Shown here one piece after another: positions 36,117-46,340 of a stretch of 64,000 bases of DNA. Position 1 is the first letter of the stretch. Every line of letters begins with the position of its first letter. Below the pieces are notes generated by a model. That model worked only from the letters and a program-made list of their open reading frames with translations, had not been told where the DNA came from and made no database searches. Where the stretch lies: contig CALAEX010000129.1 of NCBI GenBank assembly GCA_937891165.1, forward strand, positions 62,001-126,000, read 5' to 3'. A program made the translations under genes and the position numbers. This stretch comes from an uncultured Lachnospiraceae bacterium (lineage in GTDB: Bacteria > Bacillota > Clostridia > Lachnospirales > Lachnospiraceae).

Positions 36117-37166
36117 TTAATGTTTAGATTCCTCTTTCTTATTTTTATTCAATTCTAAAGATTTGAAATTTAAAAGACAAATCGCTTTAATCTTTTCATA
36201 AAAGAATGAATTCTGTAAAAAAGAATCTGTCTGAAACTTAAGTAGCATATAATCTCTGGTGAGGTTTTCAATACGTTTAAATTTAGAAAGAACTTTTGTG
36301 GAAGCTAATTCAAATCTTTCACTATCACTAACCCCAGATTCCAAACGTTCAATAAAATACACAATAGCATTATATAGATCGAGAAATCTTTTATACATCT
36401 CATGTTTTCGAACATCATCTTTTGTAACCGATTGCCCAGCATTAGGGTCTGTAGCTGTCGGATCTGCATTTGAGTCTATAGTTCCATCGTCGGCTGGAGT
36501 ATCTAAAGATACATCAGCTCCTAAATCACCCGTATCTTCTATATTAGCACCATCTTCTCCAGTAGTTGCATCAACTACTTCTCCACCTTCCTCAGGAGCT
36601 ACCTCACCTTCTGCTGGAGGAACTTCTTCGGAAGGTTGTTCTGGTTGAATTTCACCTTCTACTGGAACTTCACCCTCAGCAGGTGTAGGTTCTGTTGGTT
36701 GTGTTTCTGTTTGTTCTGGAACTGCTTCTCCAGCGGTAGCATCAATAACTTCTGTTGGTTCTCCTTCTACTGGCTCTGGTTCTTCTGGGGTAGTTTCTGG
36801 TTCTGTAGCAACATCATTGACATCAATATCATCAATAGATAAACTATCGACATCAAAGTCACTATCTAAATCAGAACCTAAATCTCCAAGATCTTCCTGA
36901 TCTTCATAATCCAAATCTACCTCATTCGGAATATCATCAAAGTCATCAATGTCTTCTGATAAATCATCAAAACCTTGTATATCATCTGAAGTATCGTCAA
37001 TATCTTCCACATCAAATAATTCTTCTGGGTCTACAAGGTCGGCGTAGTCTGTTTTAATAGGTCTAACAGATACTACTCTAGGTTTCCTTTTCTTTTTCTT
37101 AGGAGCTTCAGTAAAGATTCCCAAGGATTCGAAAAGAGGAATCTCTCTAGCAGTGCGTATAATCAT
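36117..37166 (-). CDS. Acidic Pro/Glu/Asp-rich protein, possible scaffold or core protein
   Basis: GGGGG before the ATG overlaps the end of the upstream gene. After a basic N-terminus (APKKKKRKPRVVSVRP), residues 40-240 are extremely acidic and low complexity (EEPEPVEGEPTEV and similar). A helical C-terminal domain of about 90 residues ends it. Location just before the probable capsid gene and composition fit a prohead core or scaffold protein, but this is inference. Repetition of Glu/Pro units is also visible in the DNA. Confidence 0.65.
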   Translation of the reverse strand: MIIRTAREIPLFESLGIFTEAPKKKKRKPRVVSVRPIKTDYADLVDPEELFDVEDIDDTSDDIQGFDDLSEDIDDFDDIPNEVDLDYEDQEDLGDLGSDLDSDFDVDSLSIDDIDVNDVATEPETTPEEPEPVEGEPTEVIDATAGEAVPEQTETQPTEPTPAEGEVPVEGEIQPEQPSEEVPPAEGEVAPEEGGEVVDATTGEDGANIEDTGDLGADVSLDTPADDGTIDSNADPTATDPNAGQSVTKDDVRKHEMYKRFLDLYNAIVYFIERLESGVSDSERFELASTKVLSKFKRIENLTRDYMLLKFQTDSFLQNSFFYEKIKAICLLNFKSLELNKNKKEESKH

Positions 37167-37181
37167 TGCTTTAAACCCCCA

Positions 37182-39080
37182 TTAAATATATTTTCCATTC
37201 ATTTGAACTCTTTCTTTTTCACGAATTAATGAATCACGTATTCTCATTAATTGATACTTGGCTTCTTTGTCATCTCTAGCCTGAGCATCGTCAATTTTTT
37301 CTTTACATACATTGATTTCTGTATCCAATTCAGCTGCAAATTCATTTCGAATACGTTTGTTTTTTTCTTTGCTAAGTCTACGACCGAACCACACTACTGG
37401 AACAAGTAATGCATTACAATAACCAGCTAAACCATAAGTAGCAGCAATACGTAAATTTTTGAAAATACGTTTTCTATACCCTGGTTGAAGCATGTATTGT
37501 TTTCTTCGGTTATCGTCCATATCATCAAAGCCTTTAATTAGACCTTTCAATCCATCAATTAATCCAGCTGGGATTTTGAGAACTGCAGTACCAGCATTTT
37601 TAACTGAAGTTCCAAGTTGTCTCAATTTAGAACCAACTTGTTTTGATTTTGCATGAGCGTCCATAGCTTTATTCTGAATCGTTCCGAGAATACCTTGTTT
37701 TGGTTTCTGTGGTTTGGTAGAAGTTGGATTAGAAGAATCGGGTAAGTCTTTACTATCTACCCTAGTAGCCTTAGGTAATTCTTTTTTATCATCTTCTTCA
37801 ATAGATTCTTCATCATTATCGACAGATGACACCGCTTTTTTCATCAGGGATTGTTTTGTATTAAGAGACTTATGTTTCTTAGCAATCACTGAGTTCATAG
37901 CCCCGTCCTTCTCAGATTCAAAAAAATATCTGTTGTTTGCTTCTGCTTCTGCAGTAGCTTCTGTAATTAACTTATAGCCTTCCATTACAGTGACTTCACC
38001 TGTTACACCCATAGACTCTTTAATTACAGTAAATAATGGAGTCTCTGGTAAAATATCTGTTTCTTCCATAATTTCATATAAGCTATGAATATTCTGTCTC
38101 ACAGATTCATACACTTCATGTTTTAAAGAAGCCATTCCAGATTTTACAACGTCTCTATCTTCTTTATAGATATCGTCATATACGGATTCTTCCATAATAG
38201 CATTTACAGCTGATAACGGAGAAGAGTATACTGGATTAATAGTATCATCTACAGCTTCTTTAAATGACGTAATTACTTCATTTGCAATATCTGCAGACAT
38301 CATGCCGGACACTAATGTACGAAGATTTCCATTTCTGAAATTGTTTACAGCTTCCATAAATCTTTCGGATAAAAGAAGTTCCTGAACTGTTTCACAAGCA
38401 ACTAAATTCTTTGCTTTATTTTCAAATCCATCTTTATCTGTCATGAGGTCTATAAAACTTTCACAAAGTTCAGCCTCTAAACAAAGTTCAGTTGCATACG
38501 GAGTTGTGTAAAGAATCTTAGACATCGATGGATAAGATTTCACATAAGAGTTTAAATCCTCACATTCTGCACGGTATGGAGAATATCCATCAAAAAATCC
38601 TTTTGTAACTTCATCATTATTTTCAAGTCTCTTATTACAGAGTGCTCCATAGATTGTGTCTAGAAACTCTTCTGCTTTGGGATCTTCAAATCTTGATTCT
38701 ACTGCTCCTTCGCATACTCGTTTATCACATGCATCGGAAATAGCACAATGTGCATTTGTATATAAATCTTTAACCCGAGAATCCATTCTATTTCCGTATT
38801 CATCTAAATAACTACAAATACATCCTCTAAGGTTAGTAAGGTTTGTAAATGTTAACGGAAAAGAAGTTGCTACCCATTGTACAAAAGGTAGCCCAAACTG
38901 CGGTTCTGCTATAATGTATCTAGCATTTTTCATAATAAAAGAAAGAGGTTTTCCTTTATAATATGAGCAATAACTCTTAGCAGAATCATTACTATAGCTT
39001 GATTTAAGATTTTCATACGCATTGATAAGCTGTTTTGTATCAGTACCATTGAGTATTCTATCTGTATCTAAAATCGCCAT
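37182..39080 (-). CDS. Virion-associated protein of unknown function, 632 aa
   Basis: GAAAGGAAGG precedes the ATG. The N-terminal 370 residues are helical and Cys-containing, a polar linker follows (about 420-470), and the C-terminal part is basic with a hydrophobic patch (LRIAATYGLAGYCNALLVPV near 550). It is the first gene of a three-gene unit ending with the probable capsid protein, which suggests a head-related role (portal, internal protein or protease). No catalytic motif identifies it. Confidence 0.7.
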   Translation of the reverse strand: MAILDTDRILNGTDTKQLINAYENLKSSYSNDSAKSYCSYYKGKPLSFIMKNARYIIAEPQFGLPFVQWVATSFPLTFTNLTNLRGCICSYLDEYGNRMDSRVKDLYTNAHCAISDACDKRVCEGAVESRFEDPKAEEFLDTIYGALCNKRLENNDEVTKGFFDGYSPYRAECEDLNSYVKSYPSMSKILYTTPYATELCLEAELCESFIDLMTDKDGFENKAKNLVACETVQELLLSERFMEAVNNFRNGNLRTLVSGMMSADIANEVITSFKEAVDDTINPVYSSPLSAVNAIMEESVYDDIYKEDRDVVKSGMASLKHEVYESVRQNIHSLYEIMEETDILPETPLFTVIKESMGVTGEVTVMEGYKLITEATAEAEANNRYFFESEKDGAMNSVIAKKHKSLNTKQSLMKKAVSSVDNDEESIEEDDKKELPKATRVDSKDLPDSSNPTSTKPQKPKQGILGTIQNKAMDAHAKSKQVGSKLRQLGTSVKNAGTAVLKIPAGLIDGLKGLIKGFDDMDDNRRKQYMLQPGYRKRIFKNLRIAATYGLAGYCNALLVPVVWFGRRLSKEKNKRIRNEFAAELDTEINVCKEKIDDAQARDDKEAKYQLMRIRDSLIREKERVQMNGKYI

Positions 39081-39228
39081 TATACTAGTACCTTCCTTTC
39101 GATATTTTATAGATTAACTATTTGTTGAATTTATAGATTTTAGCAGAGATTCAACATATATAAGGGTAGAAAACATTGATTTAAGATAAAATGCTTTTAT
39201 GAATAACAAAGAAAGGATGGATTAGAAA

Positions 39229-42200
39229 ATGAGTCCTGTTATTACAGATAAAGATTTTGCAGTTCTTCTGTCACAGAAATTGACAGATGGCTCATCTATA
39301 TATTTATATCCGATTTCACGAGATATAGATATTATCTTAAGCGATGAATCAAATGGTGAAACATTAGCTGATCTCTTAGCGAATGGTGCAAAACCTAATT
39401 TTGAATCATTGAAAAATATCTTTGCTGATTCGGATGACATTATTTTCGAGTTTAATTCAGAAACTGGTAAAGTAGTTGCGAAACACACTAGCGAAATTGC
39501 TTCTGGTTCTACTGCTGGTTCTGAAGGAAATTTAAACTACGGGGATACAATTAAAATTCCTAGATTCGTGTATGATGCGAATGGTCATATTACAGAAGTT
39601 GGAACAACCAGTGTTGTTCTTCCAAAAGGATATACTTTACCTAAAGCCGATGAAACTACTCTTGGTGGTATCATGATTGGTTCTGGTTTAGCTATCGATG
39701 AGACAGGAAAAGTATCCGTTAAAGCAGGTAGTGGTTCCGAAGCTGGTATTCTTAAGTTATTAACATCCACAGAGTCTGACTCTGTAACTGAAGCTGCTAC
39801 ACCAAAATCCGTTAAGGATGCATTGGCTATTGCTATTGCTCGTATTGAAAAAGAAGTGCAGGATATCGACACCAATGGTGTTACTCCTAATTATGCAGAC
39901 CTTGCGAATATGTTTACAGGAGATGCTGATATTTTATTTAATACTAATGAAGAAGATAGAACTTTTTCATTCACTCATAAAAATAAAGTAACAGCATCAT
40001 CCGTATCAGGGTCTACAGGAAATGTAGATTATGAAGGTGAAATTGAAATTCCTACTTTTGAATATGATTCTAATGGTCATATCATTAGATCTGGAAGTAC
40101 AAAAGTAATCTTACCAAAAGGATATACTTTACCTACAGCTTCCAAAACTGAGAAGGGTGGAGTATTACTTGGTGATACTTTAGTATCTGATGAATCAACT
40201 GGTGAAGTTAATGTAGTAGAAGGTAGTAAAACAGTAAAAGGTATTTTACAGTTAGAAACTTCCACTAGTTCTGATTCTGAAAGTACAGCCGCTACTCCTA
40301 AGTCTGTTAAGGATGCATTAGTATCTGCTAAAAATGATAGTGCTGAAAAAGTAGCAAATTTAAAAAATGAATTATTGGAATCTGGTCTTAAACCAACATA
40401 CGCTGGTTTGGATCCAATGTTTGTTTCCTCTGATGATATGGAAGTCGTGAAGAATTCCGAAGATGAAACCTTCTCTTTTAAACATAAATCTGTTATGGAT
40501 GAAGGTGCTTCTATTACATCTGGTGATACTACATTCTTAAATGGTGGTACTATCATGCTTCCTAAATTTACATATGATAAGTATGGTCATATCGTAGAAG
40601 CTGGAACCGAATCTATATCCATCACTCCTTTTGAAGGACAAGGCGGTATCACATTTGATGAAAACATTGTAAAACACACAAATGAAATTACATCCGGGCA
40701 TACCGTTTCCAACACAGAAGGAAAATTGGCTTATGATGGCACCTTCAAAATTCCTGAAATTGTATATGATGCAAATGGTCATATCACTGGAGTAAGTTAC
40801 AAAGAAATTTCTTTACCTGCAGAAGTTACTTATTCTTTAAGCAAAGATGGTAAAAAAATTGTTTTAACTGATTCTAAGAATGGAACTTCCTTTGTAGAAA
40901 TTGATGAGTATGTTCATCCAGCAAGTGGTATTACTGCAGGAACATATCGTTCTGTAACATTTGATGCAAATGGTCATGCTATTGCAGGTACAAACCCTAC
41001 AACTTTAGCTGGATATGGAATTACAGATGCTGCTAGTAAATCACATACACATGGAGATGCTGATATTACAGCAATCAGTTCTTCTAAACTTCAAGGGATT
41101 ATCCCGATTGAATTGATTCCTAAAGCAGCATTAGAAAGACTTCATACTGTAGCAGATGATACAGCAAGATTTGCTTTGACTTCTGATATAGTTCAAACAG
41201 GAGATTCCGTTAAAGTTCAGTCTGGTGCAGATGGTAGAGTCCATATGTATTATGTAATCGATGACTCCAAACTTAATTCTGAAGAAGGCTACGAAGAGTA
41301 TTCTGCTGGAGCAGCTTCGAGCGTTCCTTGGGCTGGAGTAACTGGAGTACCTAACTTTGCAGCATCCTCTTCTCAGGGCGGATCCGCAACAAAAGCAATT
41401 GGTGATAAAAATGGTGTAGATATTACATCTTATCTCAAATCTGTAACTGTTTCTGGTTCTACGGTAACTTTCGTTACTGGTGATGGAACAGAGACTGAAA
41501 TTACAGTCAAAGATACCGTGTATACACATCCAACCTTTACATCAAAATCCTCTGGAATCTATAAGATTACAGTAAATAATGAAGGTCATGTAACAGAAGC
41601 AACTGCTGTTACTAAGGATGATTTAGTTGCTTTAGGATTGCCAAGCACAAACACAACTTATGGAAATGCTGGAACAACAGCAGGTCTTCTTTTAAGTGGT
41701 GGTGTAGCTACTGTATCTGATGGTGTCATTACATCTATTAGTGAGGCAGGTAAAGCAACAAATGACTCTAAAGGTCAGGCAATTACTGGATATATTAGAA
41801 AACTTGAGGTTAGTGGTAGAACAATTACCATTACTTATGGTGATGAAACAACTTCTACAATCACTACACAGGATACAACTTATACACATCCGACACATAC
41901 AGCATATGCATCAGGATTATATAAATTGACCGTGGATGAAAAAGGTCATGTAACAGCAGCAACTGCAGTTACTAAATCTGATATCACTTCTTTAGGAATT
42001 CCTGGAAGTGATACAAAATATACTCATCCGACATATACATCTCGTGAATCAGGCTTGTATAAAATTACAGTAGATGCAACAGGACATGTGTCTGGTGTTG
42101 TTGCTGTAACGAAAGATGATTTAGTTGCTTTAGGATTGCCAAGCACAAATACAACTTATAGTAATGCAACACAATCAAACGCAGGTTTACAATCTGCGGC

Positions 42201-42312
42201 AGATAAAACAAAACTTGATGGACTTGAGAAGACAGTTATTCAGGCTGATGCACCTTCAAACCCATCATCTGGTACACTTATGTGGTACAAAGTATTATCT
42301 ACAGAATCCTAA
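39229..42312 (+). CDS. Large tail fibre protein with repeated domains, 1027 aa
   Basis: GAAAGGATGG precedes the ATG. The protein repeats a 30-35 residue unit of the form IPRFVYDANGHITEVG followed by a leucine-proline end, at about residues 108, 265, 440 and 505. In its C-terminal third come three copies of YKITVDATGHVSGVVAVTK with SLGIP or ALGLP endings. AATPKSVKDAL occurs twice. Such Gly/Asn/His-containing repeats are usual in trimeric fibres of Firmicute phages. It lies on the opposite strand from the head genes and shares its repeat type with the fibre at 7660-9081. Receptor unknown. Confidence 0.8.
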   Translation: MSPVITDKDFAVLLSQKLTDGSSIYLYPISRDIDIILSDESNGETLADLLANGAKPNFESLKNIFADSDDIIFEFNSETGKVVAKHTSEIASGSTAGSEGNLNYGDTIKIPRFVYDANGHITEVGTTSVVLPKGYTLPKADETTLGGIMIGSGLAIDETGKVSVKAGSGSEAGILKLLTSTESDSVTEAATPKSVKDALAIAIARIEKEVQDIDTNGVTPNYADLANMFTGDADILFNTNEEDRTFSFTHKNKVTASSVSGSTGNVDYEGEIEIPTFEYDSNGHIIRSGSTKVILPKGYTLPTASKTEKGGVLLGDTLVSDESTGEVNVVEGSKTVKGILQLETSTSSDSESTAATPKSVKDALVSAKNDSAEKVANLKNELLESGLKPTYAGLDPMFVSSDDMEVVKNSEDETFSFKHKSVMDEGASITSGDTTFLNGGTIMLPKFTYDKYGHIVEAGTESISITPFEGQGGITFDENIVKHTNEITSGHTVSNTEGKLAYDGTFKIPEIVYDANGHITGVSYKEISLPAEVTYSLSKDGKKIVLTDSKNGTSFVEIDEYVHPASGITAGTYRSVTFDANGHAIAGTNPTTLAGYGITDAASKSHTHGDADITAISSSKLQGIIPIELIPKAALERLHTVADDTARFALTSDIVQTGDSVKVQSGADGRVHMYYVIDDSKLNSEEGYEEYSAGAASSVPWAGVTGVPNFAASSSQGGSATKAIGDKNGVDITSYLKSVTVSGSTVTFVTGDGTETEITVKDTVYTHPTFTSKSSGIYKITVNNEGHVTEATAVTKDDLVALGLPSTNTTYGNAGTTAGLLLSGGVATVSDGVITSISEAGKATNDSKGQAITGYIRKLEVSGRTITITYGDETTSTITTQDTTYTHPTHTAYASGLYKLTVDEKGHVTAATAVTKSDITSLGIPGSDTKYTHPTYTSRESGLYKITVDATGHVSGVVAVTKDDLVALGLPSTNTTYSNATQSNAGLQSAADKTKLDGLEKTVIQADAPSNPSSGTLMWYKVLSTES
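41617..42149 (+). repeat. 35-nt direct repeat in the fibre gene
   Basis: Positions 41617-41651 and 42115-42149 are identical over 35 bases and encode DDLVALGLPSTN. They lie within longer, less exact copies of a roughly 150-250 base unit, so recombination between copies could change fibre length. Confidence 0.85.
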
Positions 42313-42358
42313 GTATAATTCAACACTCATGTTAAATCACCAAAAAGGAGGATTTAAC

Positions 42359-42607
42359 ATGAGTGAAGTAATTAATGATCAGGTAGTAGAACAGACATCC
42401 GAAGAGTGTGTTCATGATGAAAACAAACCAGTTTCAGATGTAGCCACACGGGTAGAATGCGTTTTCTACAGAAAAGAAACTGTAGACACTATTATTGCAT
42501 TACTTAACAATATTTCTGTTAAGGGAACTGAAAATGTTTCAACCTTAGCAAAAGTAAATGAAATCATCGTTAATAGCGGTACAGTTCTTCCTGTTACTGT
42601 CCAGTAA
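42359..42607 (+). CDS. Small protein downstream of the fibre, 82 aa
   Basis: The ATG at 42359 follows AAAAAGGAGG. The product begins MSEVINDQVVEQTSEECVHD and is acidic, with a helical C-terminal half (TVDTIIALLNNISVKGTEN). It is the second gene of the fibre transcript. It may be a fibre chaperone or attachment protein by position. A longer frame to 42164 overlaps the fibre gene and lacks support. Terminated by a 15-bp hairpin. Confidence 0.8.
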   Translation: MSEVINDQVVEQTSEECVHDENKPVSDVATRVECVFYRKETVDTIIALLNNISVKGTENVSTLAKVNEIIVNSGTVLPVTVQ

Positions 42608-42616
42608 CAAAAAAAT

Positions 42617-42650
42617 AAATTGGATACAGTCTTTCGACTGTATCCAATTT
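42617..42650. terminator. Bidirectional terminator
   Basis: A perfect 15-bp stem AAATTGGATACAGTC/GACTGTATCCAATTT with loop TTTC separates the convergent fibre unit and the 42653-43834 gene. Confidence 0.9.
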
Positions 42651-42652
42651 TA

Positions 42653-43834
42653 TTATGACCATCCAGATATAATTTGGGTTTTACTCTCGTAAACTATAGG
42701 ATCTATATAATTTACTATTGGTTCACACTCATCTATTATATTATCATACGTTATATCTCCAGTATATCTAATATCCAAATCTCTAAAAGTATCGAATATA
42801 TTATAGTATGCATCGATAATTCTTTCATACCATTCTTTTCTCTTCATAGGACGCATATTAATACCTTTTCTGGCATGGGTCCAATTTATAAATTCATTTG
42901 CTTTCTTCTTATAATCTGATAGATTCATATGAAGAATTGCATCTTTACATACTCTAAGAGAAATCTTAAAAATATCTTTATTTAAAGAATCTAAATGATC
43001 TCTCAATTGGCTATTAGACAATTTGTCAATTTTCTCATAAAATACACCCAATGCAAATTCACCATCAAATTCTGGATTCTGAATACACCTAGCAAATGAT
43101 TGTGTTGCGATATCAGTAAAATAATTACTTGTAAACTGAATTTGTGATGTAATCATATCTACAGTAGTATTGAGTGTTATGATATCTAAATACGGAAGCT
43201 CACATCTAGAAGCATCTTTAATTATATTCATAAGGGTTGATTTCATTTCACTTACAAATTCCTGTGATATTAATGCACATACAGCATTAAACTTAGGACC
43301 ATATAATTGTGAACGTTCTAAATTGAACTTAATAACTTCTTTCGGCTGTGTAAGTCTATAGATTAACTTAACAGTAGCATTATACATTCTTGTCACATAA
43401 TCATCCACTGTAAGTTGTTCCATATATTTTTCTCCTTGTGGTAATAATTTAACCCCAAGTCTTTCCGTAATACCAATAGCCATCCCTTGTTCATCATTAA
43501 AATAATTTTCATCATATTTAAAATTTATATCTTTATCTGGATCGAATAAAGGAATAATTTCTTTTGTTACTGGTTGGTTTCCTTTGATATCTTTGAAAGA
43601 TTTAATATTAAATCTTTCGGATATGTCTTTAATTGCTTCAGGTAATGGAACATCATCACATTCTTCATCTACCCAATCTACAGCATCAGCATATTGTGCT
43701 AATACTTTTTCTAAGTTATAAGCACCACTATTACCAATACCAAAATGATTTATTGGATTATTTTTATTCGTATTTATTTTTCTATGGTCTAAAGAATCAA
43801 ATTTAATTCTTTGACCAAATGGAATCATAGCCAT
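42653..43834 (-). CDS. Hypothetical phage protein, possibly virion, 393 aa
   Basis: ACAGGAGGT precedes the ATG. The N-terminus (MAMIPFGQRIKFDSLDHRKI) is polar and the rest mostly helical with no membrane segment. It follows the topoisomerase genes on the same strand but is separated from them by a terminator, so it is a unit of its own. Family not recognised. Composition and size are similar to jumbo-phage structural proteins. Confidence 0.75.
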   Translation of the reverse strand: MAMIPFGQRIKFDSLDHRKINTNKNNPINHFGIGNSGAYNLEKVLAQYADAVDWVDEECDDVPLPEAIKDISERFNIKSFKDIKGNQPVTKEIIPLFDPDKDINFKYDENYFNDEQGMAIGITERLGVKLLPQGEKYMEQLTVDDYVTRMYNATVKLIYRLTQPKEVIKFNLERSQLYGPKFNAVCALISQEFVSEMKSTLMNIIKDASRCELPYLDIITLNTTVDMITSQIQFTSNYFTDIATQSFARCIQNPEFDGEFALGVFYEKIDKLSNSQLRDHLDSLNKDIFKISLRVCKDAILHMNLSDYKKKANEFINWTHARKGINMRPMKRKEWYERIIDAYYNIFDTFRDLDIRYTGDITYDNIIDECEPIVNYIDPIVYESKTQIISGWS

Positions 43835-43857
43835 AAAATACCTCCTGTTTTAATAAG

Positions 43858-43887
43858 AAGAAAGAGGTACATTTGTACCTCTTTCTT
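43858..43887 (-). terminator. Terminator of the topoisomerase operon
   Basis: A perfect 14-bp stem AAGAAAGAGGTACA/TGTACCTCTTTCTT has a 2-base centre. It lies 5 bases after the stop of the gyrA-type gene. Confidence 0.75.
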
Positions 43888-43892
43888 TAAAT

Positions 43893-46325
43893 TTAGTTGT
43901 TTACAGAAACTGATAAGACACAATCTGTCTTTATCATCTTAATCATTTTTTCTGCTTTTGCTGCTCTTGTTTTAATAGGAATTTCTTTTACCTTAATATT
44001 AACTGGCGTAGATTTCTTTTTATAGAAGGTTAGGGTTTCATCACCTTTTACAGAAACTACTGATACTAGGTATTCACCGTCGTCAAGACCTGTTAAACAA
44101 AGTGGTTCGTCTTTCTTATTCATAACAGGGAAATATTTAAGTTCTGTCTTCTTTACTTTACCGTTAGAAGTTGTATATACCAAATATTTATCTGTTGTTT
44201 GAATAAGGTTAACCCCAAGAACTTTTTCACTTGGTCTTAATGCCATAATTTTAGTACCCTTACTGGACACAGACTGTTTTGGAATATCTTCAATATTAAG
44301 ATTAATTCCATCACCATAATCTGTAAAGATAATAATGTGTTCTGTATCTTTTGGATTAATCATCATAGCAAGTTCCAATTTGTCACCGTCATTTAATAAA
44401 ATAACCTTTGATGAACCTACTAATGCATCCTTTGATTTAATCAAAAGTGGCGCATTAGTTCTCTTTGCAATACCTCTTGAAGTTACAAATAGGAATTCAT
44501 AATTATCCAGGTCTGTAGAATTCTTTCCAATAATTGATGCTGAAATAACCCTTGCATCATTTTCAATATTGATAAATTTACCAATCTTAAGACCAGCATC
44601 TTTTTCTTTCAGTAATGGAATCTGTGATGCTCTAATAAGATGCTTAGAACCTCTGTCATCGAATAGTAAGATAGAATCGCTATCATTTACCGCAAATGCC
44701 ATCATCATAGCAGACGACTTTTTAGATACTGCCCCGATTACTTTACCAGATTTTAAAACTTTTTTCACATATCCATCATCAGTAATACCAATGATACAAG
44801 CATTATCTACAATATCATTTTCATCATTAATGACTGTAGATTTACGAGGAGTTCCATATTTCTTAATACCCTCTTCCATTTCTGAAATAATGATATCATC
44901 AATTTTGGAATCGGAATCTTGAACTTTCATAAGTCGTTTGATTTCTTCTTCCATCGCTTCAGAATCTTTTAGAAAAGATTTCCTGCTATCTTCATTGAAT
45001 GCAGATGTAGGCATAGCTGCAATTACTTTTGCCTGTAAAGATGTAATTCCATAAGCTTTCATCAAATTATCTTTATATTCATCTACATTTTTAGATTTCT
45101 TAGAAATCTCCATCGTCTTTTCAATATTCTTTGCTTTACATAAGAATACTTTAATATCATTGATATGTTGCGCTTCTACTAAATTAGCCAACTTAGTATT
45201 GATACTTGCTCGTACCGTATCTCTTCTATAATCAATCCAGCTAAGTAAGAAATCTCTTACAGAATATTGATTTGCTACGAAATCATCAATTAAGATAATG
45301 GAACAAGCTTTTGTTGAACGAAGATCTGTTCTAAGCTTATAAAGTTTTTCCAACACCTTATCCGGATTTACTGGTTGACCTTTTACTTCAGATTTAAGTA
45401 CGAACTCCATAAGAACTCCAGTTGCATCTGTTGTAATATCTCTGATTTCATCAATTTCATCAAACTGACCTTGGAGTCTTAGGTTATTAACATCCCCTAC
45501 AATTTTATTTGTAGAGGTCTGCATTGGAATAGATGTGAAGGTAATTGTATTATTAATATAATCAATCTCTGGAGTTGCTCTCATTTTAATCTTCACATCA
45601 TGCTCTGCTTTTTCAAAGATAGTTTTTGCTTCTTTCTTTGTCATAATCAAATCAGCACCAGTTGGTAAATCTGGATAAAGAATAATTTTTGCATCTGGAT
45701 TCTTTACTAATTTGATAACAGCTTCACATACTTCTTTGAAATTAAATGGAGAAATATTACTACTGAATCCGTATCCAATACTAGAAAATCCTCCATTGAT
45801 TAGAGCTATCGGATATTTTGCTGGAAGAACTAATGGTTCTTCTCCTTCACCAGTATATGCAGGAACCATGTCTACTGCGGAATCTTTAAAATCTTTAAAA
45901 TAGCAGTCATACGCGAAGTCACTTAAACGTACGTCTAAATAACGTGGTGCCGCATGTTTGTCTCCTTTAATACTACCTTCATTACCATCGGTATAGATAA
46001 GGGTCATATTTTCTACCCAAGACTGAGCCATACCGATACCAACTTCTGCAATACTAGCATCGCCATGAGGATGATAATTCATGGTATCACCGGCAGCTCT
46101 AGATAGTTTGATTTCTTTATCTTTATAACGACCTAACGTATAAAGAGTATAAAGGAATCTTCTTTCTACAGGTTTTAACCCATCTACTAATGACTGGAAG
46201 TATCGGTACAAATTTTTATTTGCACCGAATATCTTCTGCCATTCTTCTGTCTGTTTTGCAATGTTTACTTTAATGATTTTCTCATTAAACAAACTAGGGT
46301 CAACCTTTTGATTTTGAATTGCCAT
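43893..46325 (-). CDS. Type II DNA topoisomerase, subunit A (GyrA/ParC-like)
   Basis: GAAAGGAAC precedes the ATG, 15 bases after the gyrB-type stop. The 810-residue protein has the breakage-reunion core: SRAAGDTMNYHPHGDAS (75-91), the catalytic Tyr129 in APRYLDVRL, and INGGFSSIGYGFSSNISPFN. A coiled-coil gate follows, then about 300 residues of beta-pinwheel-like C-terminal repeats (GYVKKVLKSGKVIG, RGIAKRTNAPLL, GKVKKTELKYFP). Subunit A cuts and reseals both strands. The pinwheel repeats lack a clear GyrA box, so relaxing or decatenating activity cannot be told from supercoiling. Confidence 0.92.
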   Translation of the reverse strand: MAIQNQKVDPSLFNEKIIKVNIAKQTEEWQKIFGANKNLYRYFQSLVDGLKPVERRFLYTLYTLGRYKDKEIKLSRAAGDTMNYHPHGDASIAEVGIGMAQSWVENMTLIYTDGNEGSIKGDKHAAPRYLDVRLSDFAYDCYFKDFKDSAVDMVPAYTGEGEEPLVLPAKYPIALINGGFSSIGYGFSSNISPFNFKEVCEAVIKLVKNPDAKIILYPDLPTGADLIMTKKEAKTIFEKAEHDVKIKMRATPEIDYINNTITFTSIPMQTSTNKIVGDVNNLRLQGQFDEIDEIRDITTDATGVLMEFVLKSEVKGQPVNPDKVLEKLYKLRTDLRSTKACSIILIDDFVANQYSVRDFLLSWIDYRRDTVRASINTKLANLVEAQHINDIKVFLCKAKNIEKTMEISKKSKNVDEYKDNLMKAYGITSLQAKVIAAMPTSAFNEDSRKSFLKDSEAMEEEIKRLMKVQDSDSKIDDIIISEMEEGIKKYGTPRKSTVINDENDIVDNACIIGITDDGYVKKVLKSGKVIGAVSKKSSAMMMAFAVNDSDSILLFDDRGSKHLIRASQIPLLKEKDAGLKIGKFINIENDARVISASIIGKNSTDLDNYEFLFVTSRGIAKRTNAPLLIKSKDALVGSSKVILLNDGDKLELAMMINPKDTEHIIIFTDYGDGINLNIEDIPKQSVSSKGTKIMALRPSEKVLGVNLIQTTDKYLVYTTSNGKVKKTELKYFPVMNKKDEPLCLTGLDDGEYLVSVVSVKGDETLTFYKKKSTPVNIKVKEIPIKTRAAKAEKMIKMIKTDCVLSVSVNN

Positions 46326-46340
46326 AGTTTTTGTTCCTTT

